The position numbers and the translations under genes are program-made. The notes under the pieces were generated by a model that saw nothing but the letters and a program-made list of their open reading frames with translations, was not told where the DNA came from and made no database searches. Below, piece by piece: positions 34,991 through 43,466 of a stretch of 64,000 bases of DNA (the first letter of the stretch is position 1; each line of letters starts with the position of its first letter). This DNA is from Candidatus Gastranaerophilales bacterium (GTDB taxonomy: Bacteria > Cyanobacteriota > Vampirovibrionia > Gastranaerophilales > Gastranaerophilaceae). The stretch is taken from positions 248,001 through 312,000 of the forward strand of contig JAQUVW010000004.1 of assembly GCA_028693235.1 (NCBI GenBank), read 5' to 3'.

Positions 34991-35017
34991 TAAAGTATGA
35001 GAAAAGAGAGTCGATAA
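34991..35017 (+). promoter_or_regulatory. Sigma-28 (FliA-type) promoter of flagellin
   Basis: TAAAGTAT, 11 bases, GTCGATAA: each half has one mismatch to TAAAGTTT-N11-GCCGATAA and the spacing is exact. It lies 32 bases upstream of the flagellin start, which itself has AAGGAGAG as its ribosome site. Confidence 0.88.
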
Positions 35018-35049
35018 CCAGAGTGTGATAAGAGAAGGAGAGATAGAAA

Positions 35050-35928
35050 ATGCCAATCACAGTAAATACAAATGTTTCGGCATTAATTGCCCAAAACAAC
35101 TTAATTGGAGCTAACACAAGTTTGAACAAAGTGTTGCAACAATTATCAACAGGTTTAAGAATTAACAGTGCAGCAGATGACGCAGCAGGCTTAGCAATTT
35201 CCGTAGGTATGGAAAACCAAATTAAAGGTAACGAAAGAGCCGCTACAAACATTCAAGACGGTTTGAGCCTTATGCAAACAGCTGAAGGCGGAATGAACAT
35301 CGTCAACGAGCATTTATCCAGAGTTAGAGAACTTTGTGTTCAAGCAGCCAACGAAATCTACAATACACAAAACAAAATCTCTATTTTGAATGAAATGAAA
35401 CAAAGAATAAGTGATATTGATATCCAAGCCCAATCAATTAACTTCAACAACATACCGCTTTTAGACGGTACCAAAGAACACTTGTTCCTTCAATTCGGTG
35501 CAGGCACTGATCCGGCTTTGAACTCAATCGACATCGGACCAACCTTAACCAACATGAGAATTGATGATACCGGCTTAAATGTCGAACTAAAAGTTACCAC
35601 AGGTCCTGCTACCGGCGATTATGTGAATATTGCCGATTGGGATCCGACTGAAATTATGGGCTATATGGACCAAATTGACGTCGCTGTGAACAAAATCACT
35701 ACTGATAGATCAATGTTAGGTGCTTATTCTAACAGATTAGAAGCAAATAAAAGCAACTTAACTTCATTGAACGAAAATACAGAAGAGTCTAAATCCAGAA
35801 TCATGGATGTTGACTTAGTTAAAGCAAGTACAGAAATGATTAAGTATCAAATCTTGCAACAATCTACAACAAGCGTATTGGGTCAAGCTAACCAAGTTCC
35901 TCAATTGGCACTTCAACTGCTTAAATAA
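35050..35928 (+). CDS. Flagellin
   Basis: A 292-residue structural protein of the flagellar filament. The conserved N-terminal D0/D1 part (INTNVSALIAQNNL, LSTGLRINSAADDAAGLAIS) and C-terminal D1/D0 part (RLEANKSNLTSLNENTEESKSRI, ending QVPQLALQLLK) are both complete. The exposed middle domain is very small (about residues 150-200), so this is a minimal flagellin. It is a single gene under a sigma-28 promoter with a terminator hairpin after it. Chaperone and cap genes are not adjacent. Confidence 0.97.
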   Translation: MPITVNTNVSALIAQNNLIGANTSLNKVLQQLSTGLRINSAADDAAGLAISVGMENQIKGNERAATNIQDGLSLMQTAEGGMNIVNEHLSRVRELCVQAANEIYNTQNKISILNEMKQRISDIDIQAQSINFNNIPLLDGTKEHLFLQFGAGTDPALNSIDIGPTLTNMRIDDTGLNVELKVTTGPATGDYVNIADWDPTEIMGYMDQIDVAVNKITTDRSMLGAYSNRLEANKSNLTSLNENTEESKSRIMDVDLVKASTEMIKYQILQQSTTSVLGQANQVPQLALQLLK

Positions 35929-35952
35929 TACATATAGTCACAATTCTCTCCA

Positions 35953-35990
35953 CGCCGGTTTATTCTTTAAACCGGCGACTCTTCTGTCTT
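35953..35990 (+). terminator. Terminator of the flagellin gene
   Basis: A perfect 10-bp GC-rich stem (CGCCGGTTTA and its complement, 35953-35977) with a TTCTT loop, followed by a pyrimidine-rich tract. Confidence 0.8.
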
Positions 35991-36054
35991 TATATACACT
36001 TATTTTCATAACCTTTAACTTCTACACTTTACTTTATTAACCCAAGATTATATT

Positions 36055-37452
36055 ATGTATTCTATGGTTGAGATTTCTACAAATTTAATTAAAAATGCTG
36101 TTTATAAACTTTGCTTTGACGCAAATACCACACTTGACAACAAAGTTTATTCGAAAATTTTATCAGCATATCAAACTGCAAAATCTCATAAAATGAAATA
36201 TATTTTTGCTTCAATTTTAGAAAATGCAAAAATCGCCTTTGAAAACAAAAGACCACTCTGCCAAGATACAGGGCAAGTAATCATTTTTTTAGAAATCGGA
36301 CAAGATGTTCATATCTCAGGAGAGCCTTTAAAAACAGCCATAAACCAAGCGGTTCAAAATTGCTATTGCGAAAACTTTTTTAGAAAATCAATCGTTAAAA
36401 ATGCCATTTTTGAAAGACTCAACACTAACACAAATACTCCTTGCATCATTCATTCTGAAATAGTTGAAGGAAACAAAATCAAAATCAGCGTATTAATTAA
36501 AGGTGCGGGTTCTGAAAACAAATCTCTGGCAAAAATGCTTCTTCCGACAAGTACAAAAGAAGATGTAAAAAATTTTATTGTCAAAAGTATCCTTGACGCA
36601 GGTATAAATTCATGCCCGCCAATTTTTGCAGGAGTCGGAATAGGGGGTACACTCGAAGACGCCGCTATACTTTCTAAAAAAGCTCTGCTTATAAATACAC
36701 CGGACCCAAAATCCAAAAATTTTGAAAAAGAAATCATAAAAACAATTAATCAAAATGCACCAGAGGATTTTGATGAAAATTTAATTTTAGGCTTAAATAT
36801 TTTGACAGAACACACTCATATAGCATGCCTGCCGGTATCTGTTACTATTAATTGCCATTCTTCACGAGAAGCTTCTGCTGAAATTTCATCAAAAGGAACA
36901 AAATATTTCATTGAAACGCCTGATTTTGCAGATATAAGTGCAGATAACCAAAATACCAAAATCGTAAATCTGCAAAATACAAACGAAATGCGTTCGTTAA
37001 AAAAAGGCGACTCTGTATTACTATCAGGAACCCTTTATGTAGCAAGAGATGCTGCCCATCAGAGATTAGCAGAGTTAATTAAACAAAATAAAAATTTACC
37101 TTTTGAAATAAAAAACGCAACTATATTTTACGCAGGGCCGTGTCCTGCAAATGAAAGTGAAATCATAGGTCCGATTGGTCCCACAACATCTTCAAGAATG
37201 GATAAATTTGCACCTGATTTATACGACCTCGGGCTTTTAGCTACAATCGGGAAAGGGCAACGCTCCGGCGAAGTCACAGACTCCATAAAAAAGAATAACG
37301 GCTTATACTTAACAGTTACAGGAGGTGTTGCAAGCCTTTTGAAATCCAAGATAAGCTCCTCATATATAGTTGCTTATGAAGATTTAGGAGCAGAAGCAAT
37401 TTATAAACTAGAAGTTGAGAACCTGCCGGCTATCGTCCAAATTGCAAAATAA
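36055..37452 (+). CDS. Class I fumarate hydratase (Fe-S)
   Basis: A 465-residue oxygen-sensitive [4Fe-4S] fumarase or related hydro-lyase with alpha and beta parts fused. The alpha part has RPLCQDTGQVIIFLEIG near residue 65 and GIGGTLEDAAILSKKAL. The beta part (from about residue 285) has the YAGPCPANESEIIGPIGPTTSSRMD segment. Cysteines suited to the cluster are present. It interconverts fumarate and malate in a partial TCA or fermentative branch. An L-tartrate dehydratase role is a remote alternative. Starts are possible at ATG 36055 or 36064, and neither has a strong ribosome site. Confidence 0.92.
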   Translation: MYSMVEISTNLIKNAVYKLCFDANTTLDNKVYSKILSAYQTAKSHKMKYIFASILENAKIAFENKRPLCQDTGQVIIFLEIGQDVHISGEPLKTAINQAVQNCYCENFFRKSIVKNAIFERLNTNTNTPCIIHSEIVEGNKIKISVLIKGAGSENKSLAKMLLPTSTKEDVKNFIVKSILDAGINSCPPIFAGVGIGGTLEDAAILSKKALLINTPDPKSKNFEKEIIKTINQNAPEDFDENLILGLNILTEHTHIACLPVSVTINCHSSREASAEISSKGTKYFIETPDFADISADNQNTKIVNLQNTNEMRSLKKGDSVLLSGTLYVARDAAHQRLAELIKQNKNLPFEIKNATIFYAGPCPANESEIIGPIGPTTSSRMDKFAPDLYDLGLLATIGKGQRSGEVTDSIKKNNGLYLTVTGGVASLLKSKISSSYIVAYEDLGAEAIYKLEVENLPAIVQIAK

Positions 37453-37481
37453 AAAGATATTTTTGAAAACAAAAATATCTT
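37452..37481 (-). terminator. Terminator of the HD protein gene
   Basis: On the minus strand AAGATATTTTT and its complement form an 11-bp stem with a 6-base loop, then TTTTTATTTTG. It overlaps the end of the convergent fumarase gene. Confidence 0.75.
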
Positions 37482-37530
37482 AAAAGGTAGGTTATTTATT
37501 TGGTTAGTTTATTAAAATTGTAAGTGATTA

Positions 37531-38340
37531 TTAAACTCTTTCTGATTGATTTACATGACTTTTCAAAGCTTTAACCAATTCGGCATCAACTTGTCCTTTA
37601 TCGACATATCCATCTAAAATCTGGAAGGATTTTTCAGGCGACAATGGTTCTTTGTATGGTCTTTTTGTTGTTAAAGCAGAATAAATATCTGCAACTGAAA
37701 CAACTTGTGTATTTACATCAGGATTTTTGTAAAGTGGTTTGTGGTGATCTCTTACAATAGAAAGGACATCATCACTCATTCCTGTACTTTTCAACATTTC
37801 ATAGCCGAGTCGAGAATGCATGTCGACAATCTTTTTTTCATCAACAGTTAATCTACCATTTTTATTCAACAAAGCGGCAGGAATAAGAATTTTTCCATAA
37901 TCATGGAATATAGCACCATTTTTTATGATTTCTTGTTCTTGTGAAGACAATCGCAATTCTTTTGCAATACCACTTGCAAAATCTCTTGTTGAATCGATAT
38001 GCACTTTTTTTATACCCTTGACGTTTTCTGTATTAACGACAAGTGGCATGTTATGTGCGTTCAAAACGGTTTTTACATTAGGATTTCTTAGCAACAATAA
38101 TTGTATATTTTTATCGTTCAAATAGCTATTTAATAAAACATTGGGGGCAACTTTTTCAAGGATTTTATTATAAAAACTTTGAAATTTATTGGTAGGGATA
38201 GTGATGACACTACTTCTTCTAAAAGAATCGGCTTCCATTGGTTTTGTTTTTAAGCCTTGAGAAGCATTTGGATTGGTGGATGTTATCGCACCAAAAGCCA
38301 CGCCTTTCGACATTAAGTTGTTATCAACGTTTAAAGTCAA
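37531..38340 (-). CDS. HD-domain phosphohydrolase (HD-GYP-like)
   Basis: A 269-residue cytosolic protein with an intact HD pair (H146-D147 in IFHDYGKI) and the later MHSRLGYE, RDHHKP and VADIYSALT segments of the HD-GYP fold. The GYP tripeptide is absent, so the cyclic-nucleotide specificity is open. The N-terminal 100 residues are not recognised, but residues 82-93 (LLLRNPNVKTVL) nearly repeat a segment of the unknown membrane protein encoded at 38959-40521. The HD site, unlike that of the protein at 21475, looks functional. Confidence 0.85.
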   Translation of the reverse strand: MTLNVDNNLMSKGVAFGAITSTNPNASQGLKTKPMEADSFRRSSVITIPTNKFQSFYNKILEKVAPNVLLNSYLNDKNIQLLLLRNPNVKTVLNAHNMPLVVNTENVKGIKKVHIDSTRDFASGIAKELRLSSQEQEIIKNGAIFHDYGKILIPAALLNKNGRLTVDEKKIVDMHSRLGYEMLKSTGMSDDVLSIVRDHHKPLYKNPDVNTQVVSVADIYSALTTKRPYKEPLSPEKSFQILDGYVDKGQVDAELVKALKSHVNQSERV

Positions 38341-38454
38341 ATTACCTTACCTAAAATACTAATAAATTACCTTCACTTACTCTTATATAAAGTATTTTTA
38401 AAAGGCAAGTTTGACTCTTAACTTCAACATGTTACACAAATCGTAACAATTATG

Positions 38455-38949
38455 TTAAAGCTTGGCAGAGTAAGTATTTACAGCAGCAGAGCTTTTCAAA
38501 TATTCTAAAATCGCACCACCTATTTCTTCTGTTGGATCAAAATAGGGACTATTGGGATAAAAAGTTTGTTTTAAAAGCATTTTATTCAATGGACCAAAAG
38601 CGTCAGGGACTTTGGTTTTTCTGTAGATACCCGCTAACAGAACTTGAACATTTGGAGAATTTGTATCGTTAAATCTTGAAATAACAGGATATAACTTGTC
38701 CACTCCTTGCACCCCTGTATCAATCATTCTGTCTAAAGTATAAAGCCCCTCTGAAACTTGCCTTTCGTCATTAACCGTATTCAAAAATCCACCGATATAA
38801 GGAAGTGCAGCCTCTTTTTGGTCTACAATTGACTTAACTAATGGCTGATTAAAAGTACAATAATTGCATTTTTCGTTAGGCATTTGAGTTTGCATACCAA
38901 GACGAGCAACCATATTGTAAGTATTCATATTTATCGAATTAATCTCCAT
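38455..38949 (-). CDS. Unknown protein, 164 residues
   Basis: I do not recognise it. It is predicted helical and soluble, with one CNYC pair (residues about 28-31) and a HEAT-like run of helices (ALPYIGGFLNTVNDERQV, LYPVISRFNDTNSPNVQVLL). ATG 38949 is chosen because AGGTGG lies 6 bases upstream. A GTG three codons earlier is less likely. It ends a probable three-gene operon of unknowns (41182 to 38455). Confidence 0.75.
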   Translation of the reverse strand: MEINSINMNTYNMVARLGMQTQMPNEKCNYCTFNQPLVKSIVDQKEAALPYIGGFLNTVNDERQVSEGLYTLDRMIDTGVQGVDKLYPVISRFNDTNSPNVQVLLAGIYRKTKVPDAFGPLNKMLLKQTFYPNSPYFDPTEEIGGAILEYLKSSAAVNTYSAKL

Positions 38950-38958
38950 ATCACCCAC

Positions 38959-40521
38959 CTATGAATAAACAAACGGAGCACCGTTTTTTACTTCCATCAA
39001 TATATTGTCTGCAAGATTTTTGAGTTCTTCTTCGCTTTTTCCTTCCTTTACTCTCAAATCGAATTCTTCGACCAATGGTTTAACAGCACTGTTTTTCTTT
39101 GATTCAAAATTTTTCAATTCAACATCAACTAGTCGTTGTTGAAGTCCGAGTTCGGTATTAGAATTTTCCTTACTTACAGCAACTGCTTTTAAGGCATCTA
39201 CAACTTGCTTACCTGCATATCCCATTGCACTGATAGAACTGAAAGCTAAAAATACATATTTCATAAATTTGTTATCAGGATTCATAATCCAATTATACAA
39301 ATGCCCTCTATCCTCATCAAGATAGCAATAATATTGTATTTTTTTCGTAATTCCGCCTAATGCTATAGGAGCATCTGCAAATATTGATTTCTTTGCCCTA
39401 GAAACATTTTCAATTACTGATTTTATCTCATCTTCTGTTGCACCAACTTTGCTTAAACCTGCTCTAACATACTCAGGAGTCGCACAAATTGTCTCATACA
39501 GTTTTGAGAGAGCCTCGATATTAGGTTTTTCAGCCTTTGCGGTAACCTTGTCTATAGAATCGACAATATCTTCAGCAAACTTGTTAGTATAATCATTTGC
39601 CAATTCAGTTGTTTTTTTCAAATTTTTAAACGTCATTTTCCCGCACAAAATCCCAGCAATAGTAGTCAAGCCAATTATTGAAGCTAACAAAATATTATTT
39701 TTCTTATTTTCATCAACAAACCTTTTGGTAGCTACAGTCTTGGTTTCTTCTTGCTTTTTAAGAGGCCCTTCCATGTTGCCCTTAAAGCTACTTATGCTAC
39801 TGAATGTTTTTGCAACGTTATTCTTATCAAAATGAGGTTTATTAAACACCTTATCAAAGTAATCGGCAGTGTCGGAAAGAATATTTCTCTCGATTTTCAA
39901 TTTTCCAGAAAAAGCTTGAGTCTCAGTATCAATAAGATTTTCTTGCAAATCCCTTTGTATATCAGCCTCTTGTTTTTTAACCCAAACTTCTTTTACGCCA
40001 TCCACGAAATTTTTAGCAAGCACTGTTAGTCCGCTAAAAGCACAAACACCAATCGCCCCTAGAACAGTTTTTGTATTGGGATTTCTGAGCATCATATAAG
40101 TTGCAAACTGTGGCTCTTGTCTGATATTCATATTCAAAGCCAAGTCCGGAAGTTGTTCAAATGGTTCTGTTTTTAAAATTGTTTTAGCACTTTTTTTCAA
40201 AATCGCACTCATACCTGCAGTTGCAGCAAACAACCCCACCGTCCCGACGGCAAGCGGAGCCAAAGCTTTTTTTAAGTCGAAAGATTTTTGCTCTTTTTTG
40301 ACGTCAACATTTACATTATCATTCATTTTTGATTCAGACATAATTATCAAATCAGATGTCGGTTCATATTTTGTTGAAAATTCTCGTTGACGATTATACA
40401 AAACACCTTTCAGAGTGCTGGCTTGAGCCGGATTATCATTTTTTTCTATATTATTTCTTCTTTGCTGAAAATCATGATAATCTTGAACTTTATATGGAGT
40501 AATGGATGCGTTTTTTCTCAT
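38959..40521 (-). CDS. Unknown membrane protein, 520 residues
   Basis: I do not recognise it. It has a basic, asparagine- and glutamine-rich N-terminus without a signal peptide, then four hydrophobic segments at about 88-107, 151-170, 276-294 and 425-445, separated by charged, helical stretches. Residues 144-154 (MLRNPNTKTVL) nearly match residues 83-93 of the HD protein at 37531. It lies between two other unknown genes with gaps of about 10-20 bases, so all three are probably co-transcribed. The role may be structural or signalling at the inner membrane, but this is a guess. Confidence 0.75.
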   Translation of the reverse strand: MRKNASITPYKVQDYHDFQQRRNNIEKNDNPAQASTLKGVLYNRQREFSTKYEPTSDLIIMSESKMNDNVNVDVKKEQKSFDLKKALAPLAVGTVGLFAATAGMSAILKKSAKTILKTEPFEQLPDLALNMNIRQEPQFATYMMLRNPNTKTVLGAIGVCAFSGLTVLAKNFVDGVKEVWVKKQEADIQRDLQENLIDTETQAFSGKLKIERNILSDTADYFDKVFNKPHFDKNNVAKTFSSISSFKGNMEGPLKKQEETKTVATKRFVDENKKNNILLASIIGLTTIAGILCGKMTFKNLKKTTELANDYTNKFAEDIVDSIDKVTAKAEKPNIEALSKLYETICATPEYVRAGLSKVGATEDEIKSVIENVSRAKKSIFADAPIALGGITKKIQYYCYLDEDRGHLYNWIMNPDNKFMKYVFLAFSSISAMGYAGKQVVDALKAVAVSKENSNTELGLQQRLVDVELKNFESKKNSAVKPLVEEFDLRVKEGKSEEELKNLADNILMEVKNGAPFVYS

Positions 40522-40540
40522 TTTTCTTGACCTTTTGTTA

Positions 40541-41182
40541 TTATTCTTGTTTAGCAGTATTAGTTTCTAAATCTTCTTTTTGAGTATTTATCTCATCGTC
40601 ATCTTCGTCTATTGTTTCAAGAGAAAACAATTTGAATATTTTTTTTGTAGTTTTCTTTAAAAAGTCCGATATTTTTTTATTGATGAAATTTTTCATCTCA
40701 CCATATAGGTTTGCAAGTTTTTCCACCACTTGCAAAATCATATTTCGAACATCTTGTATAAAAGATTGAATTTTATTGAGTAACTTAGGTATCTGTTCTA
40801 AAACAGTAAGCAAAGGAGTAACTATAACAGCATTTAAAGCCATTATCCCTTTCGCTAACACTGGAGGAAGTGAATTTTGCAATATCTGAATTGATTGACG
40901 AACATTGCTAATATAAGTGGTAATATTTTTAGATATTTGTGCTAAAAGTTGTTGTTGCTGAGCCTCTATCTGGGCTTCGGCTCTTGCTTGGGATTGTTTC
41001 ATCATAACGCCCATAGCAAAACATTGCGACCAAGTCATTTCACCTGATTTTCTTACATTATTTGATTGCTTAGTGCTTCCACCACCACCCATTCCGTTAC
41101 AAATCGGGCACGCTCCCATTGGCAAGCCATGTGGGCACGTTCCTATTCTTGGCTGATTTATTCCTGTTATAGGTTGAGGCAT
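40541..41182 (-). CDS. Unknown protein with N-terminal cysteine motif, 213 residues
   Basis: I do not recognise it. The N-terminus carries CPHGLPMGACPICNGMGGGG, a C-x8-C-x2-C pattern that could bind zinc. A helical, glutamine-rich middle (about 60-85) is followed by long amphipathic helices (about 90-180) and an acidic tail. No clear membrane helix was seen, though SLPPVLAKGIMALNAVIVTPLL is hydrophobic. It is the first gene of the unknown operon and lies about 70 bases downstream of a riboswitch-like RNA. Confidence 0.72.
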   Translation of the reverse strand: MPQPITGINQPRIGTCPHGLPMGACPICNGMGGGGSTKQSNNVRKSGEMTWSQCFAMGVMMKQSQARAEAQIEAQQQQLLAQISKNITTYISNVRQSIQILQNSLPPVLAKGIMALNAVIVTPLLTVLEQIPKLLNKIQSFIQDVRNMILQVVEKLANLYGEMKNFINKKISDFLKKTTKKIFKLFSLETIDEDDDEINTQKEDLETNTAKQE

Positions 41183-41249
41183 AAGTATCCCTTGTTAGTA
41201 CAGCGTTTTTGCTGCTTTTATACCATTCATGACTCTCTTACTTTGTTTC

Positions 41250-41345
41250 GTTCTTGACGGTTCGCCGCATCAAAAAGCAAGTAAAGAGTTTTCCGACTAT
41301 ACGGCTGCGGTCCAGTCAGGGAATTGCACCCTATTTCCTCATTAG
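41250..41345 (-). ncRNA. Riboswitch-like structured RNA (cobalamin-like core)
   Basis: In the leader of the unknown operon the minus strand has a hairpin with GGTGCAATTCC in its loop region (stem AGGG/CCCT, 41318-41332), then CCGCAGCCGTA (41310-41300), then paired GACT/AGTC arms and a CGG-CGAA-CCG hairpin near 41255. The order GAGGAAA, GGTGcAATTCC, ACTG, CCGCagCcGTA is like the core of cobalamin riboswitches, but I cannot find a B12 box further on. The region is more GC-rich and structured than its surroundings. It could be a variant riboswitch or another RNA class. Confidence 0.45.
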
Positions 41346-41395
41346 AATTATGATTTCATAAAAATAGGCTTATAACAATATTTTATGTAGATATA

Positions 41396-42271
41396 TTACC
41401 GTTGTAATACATACTGTTTTAAGCGAGAACGGACTTCTTTTTCGACCTCAAGAATATCTGTTTTTTTTACACACAGGTCCTTTTGTATAATACGCAAATT
41501 CAAGGCAAGATTTTCTAATTCTTCAGGATTTAAACTGAGTTTTTGGTCAGTTCCTTTCATATTTTTATCAAGCGTAAAATGACGTTCAATATACTCGGCC
41601 CCTAATGCATATGCTGCTATATCTTGAAGAATACCCAAATGATGCCCCGAAAAGCCAATTGCTTTAACTTGACCTGAATATTCATTTTTTAATCTTGATA
41701 TTTCTAGCAACGCACTATCGCCTATCGGCACAGGATATGCAGACGTGCAAGCATATAAAATTATATTTTGCTTTTTATATTTAAAAGATTTTAAAATTTC
41801 TTTCTCTTCTTCTTTTGTCGTCATTCCCAATGAGATATGAATTTCTCCGTTATAATTCTTATCCAAATAATGTAACAACTCAAAATCTAAATTGTTCGCC
41901 GAGCTGACTTTTATCATAACAGGATTTAAAGTCAAAACTTCCTTCAAAGATTGCCTATCAAAAACTGAAGTTGAATAAACAAAACCCTTAGTTTCACAAT
42001 ATTTTTTTATAACAAAATGCTCTTCAATAGAAAATTCGAGAAATTCTTTATGTTTTCCGTATGTATCACCAAAACTGTTTTCAGGATTAGGATGTGACGA
42101 ATCGTAGAGTTGCTTTGATAAAATTAACTTAGGACATCTCTTTTGAAATTTAATTATGTCAATTTTAGCGTTTTGCGAAAAATTAGAAATTGAATCTATC
42201 ATCTTTTTCACTGTTTCTATTGACCCGTTGTGATTACCACAAAATTCAGCTATTATTTTTAAATTTCTCAT
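41396..42271 (-). CDS. NeuB-family sialic acid synthase-like protein
   Basis: A 291-residue TIM-barrel enzyme of the NeuB family, which condenses phosphoenolpyruvate with an N-acetylmannosamine-type sugar. It has IIAEFCGNHNGS at the N-terminus, the DIIKFQK strand, VSSANNLDFELL, LYACTSAYPVP and FSGHHLG segments, and the IERHFTLDKNMKGTDQKLSL motif near the C-terminus. It stops at about the point where the C-terminal SAF (antifreeze-like) domain of usual NeuB (about 340 residues) would begin, so that domain is missing. It follows the sialyltransferase-like gene by 44 bases. NeuA and NeuC are not in the window. Confidence 0.85.
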   Translation of the reverse strand: MRNLKIIAEFCGNHNGSIETVKKMIDSISNFSQNAKIDIIKFQKRCPKLILSKQLYDSSHPNPENSFGDTYGKHKEFLEFSIEEHFVIKKYCETKGFVYSTSVFDRQSLKEVLTLNPVMIKVSSANNLDFELLHYLDKNYNGEIHISLGMTTKEEEKEILKSFKYKKQNIILYACTSAYPVPIGDSALLEISRLKNEYSGQVKAIGFSGHHLGILQDIAAYALGAEYIERHFTLDKNMKGTDQKLSLNPEELENLALNLRIIQKDLCVKKTDILEVEKEVRSRLKQYVLQR

Positions 42272-42315
42272 AAAAAGCCCTTATTAAGCACTTATTAAAT
42301 AATTATAAATTATTT

Positions 42316-43419
42316 TTACTTATTTTCCAATTTAATTTTTTCATTTAACAATCTTTCGACTCGATAATTTTTAACAGGAATATATATTAATATGTTAGAA
42401 ATCGGAACAGAAAGAATTACTGATGAATTTATACAAATAACCTTATCTGGCATTAAACCAAATAACACAAACATTTCAAATGGGATATTATAGTCTATTG
42501 GAATCATATCTGGATATAACTTAGATAAATTTTCATCAAAATATGAATGTTTCCCCTGATGAGGATGCTCTTTATAAAACCAATTATAAGCTTTATTTTC
42601 AAGCAAAAATTGTTTTTCTCCGGAACGAATCTCTTTTAAATATTTCAAATTTTCATCGACTTTTGCTTCATTATCCCAAAAGCCTGTTAAAAATATTATA
42701 GAAGGATGCTTCTTAAAATAATTTTTATACTTTTTGTAATCAAATCCTGTTAACCGGTATAATTTTTTCTTATCTCTTGCCGAAAGAGAAGCTGCTGTAT
42801 TCTCTAAATCGAAAGGAATTGTTTTATAATTAGCTAGGGCGTTCTTTTGCCTATTGCAATAAAAATCTTTTTCACAATTTTTACTAGATACTCTTTCAAA
42901 CATTGATACGTGTATTATAGTTTTTTCTCTATATTTAGAAAATATTTTAAGGTTGTTTAACCCTCCAGGAAGTGCCATTCGTCCCATGGAATCTTCATAT
43001 AAATGAATTTCTTGTATTTTAGAATAAGGAATCACTGACAAAACAGCCATGATTTCATTTCGATGGTTCAAATTAAGATGCAAAATAAAATTTGATTTTT
43101 TATGTAAATTATAAAATTTTTTAAGATCATTATCTAAAGTTGCCGGTTGCTTGCTTTTGGCTATTTCTTCAATTGTATTATATCTTTTTAGATTTATTCT
43201 ATTTTTAAGCGGATAAAATCGATACCAGAACACAAATTTCGGAGATTTTTCAGGCACCTTTGAATAAGAAATCATCTCTTGCAAGGTGGCAAAAGTTGCA
43301 GTATCAATATAAATATAAGCTGTCTTTTGACTCTGATAATAAAATAGCAACTTTATCGCAAAAATTATTATCAAAAAAGATATTGAGCTTATAAGAAATA
43401 TAATGTTATACTTTTTCAT
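42316..43419 (-). CDS. GT80-type sialyltransferase, membrane-anchored
   Basis: A 367-residue glycosyltransferase. After an N-terminal membrane anchor (about 6-28) the sequence follows the GT80 family, known from Pasteurella PmST1 and Photobacterium enzymes, from start to end: KTAYIYIDTATFATL (32-46), HLYEDS (139-144), YKEHPHQGK (282-290), and IPFEMFVLFGLMPDKV (312-327) with INSS (330-333). Compared with PmST1, the catalytic aspartate aligns with D143, the CMP-binding histidine with H285 and the serine pair with S332-S333. It would transfer sialic acid from CMP-sialic acid to surface glycans. The linkage cannot be predicted. There is no ribosome site, and a TATAAT lies 5 bases before the start. 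Confidence 0.82.
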   Translation of the reverse strand: MKKYNIIFLISSISFLIIIFAIKLLFYYQSQKTAYIYIDTATFATLQEMISYSKVPEKSPKFVFWYRFYPLKNRINLKRYNTIEEIAKSKQPATLDNDLKKFYNLHKKSNFILHLNLNHRNEIMAVLSVIPYSKIQEIHLYEDSMGRMALPGGLNNLKIFSKYREKTIIHVSMFERVSSKNCEKDFYCNRQKNALANYKTIPFDLENTAASLSARDKKKLYRLTGFDYKKYKNYFKKHPSIIFLTGFWDNEAKVDENLKYLKEIRSGEKQFLLENKAYNWFYKEHPHQGKHSYFDENLSKLYPDMIPIDYNIPFEMFVLFGLMPDKVICINSSVILSVPISNILIYIPVKNYRVERLLNEKIKLENK

Positions 43420-43466
43420 ATATTATTATATAGTTTAAAGGTTATCAGATAAACGGTCAATAAAAT

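Noticed and set aside
41250-41345. FMN riboswitch
   Set aside because: The GGTG.AATTCC block occurs once, whereas the RFN element needs two such halves, and the RFN terminal stem is missing.
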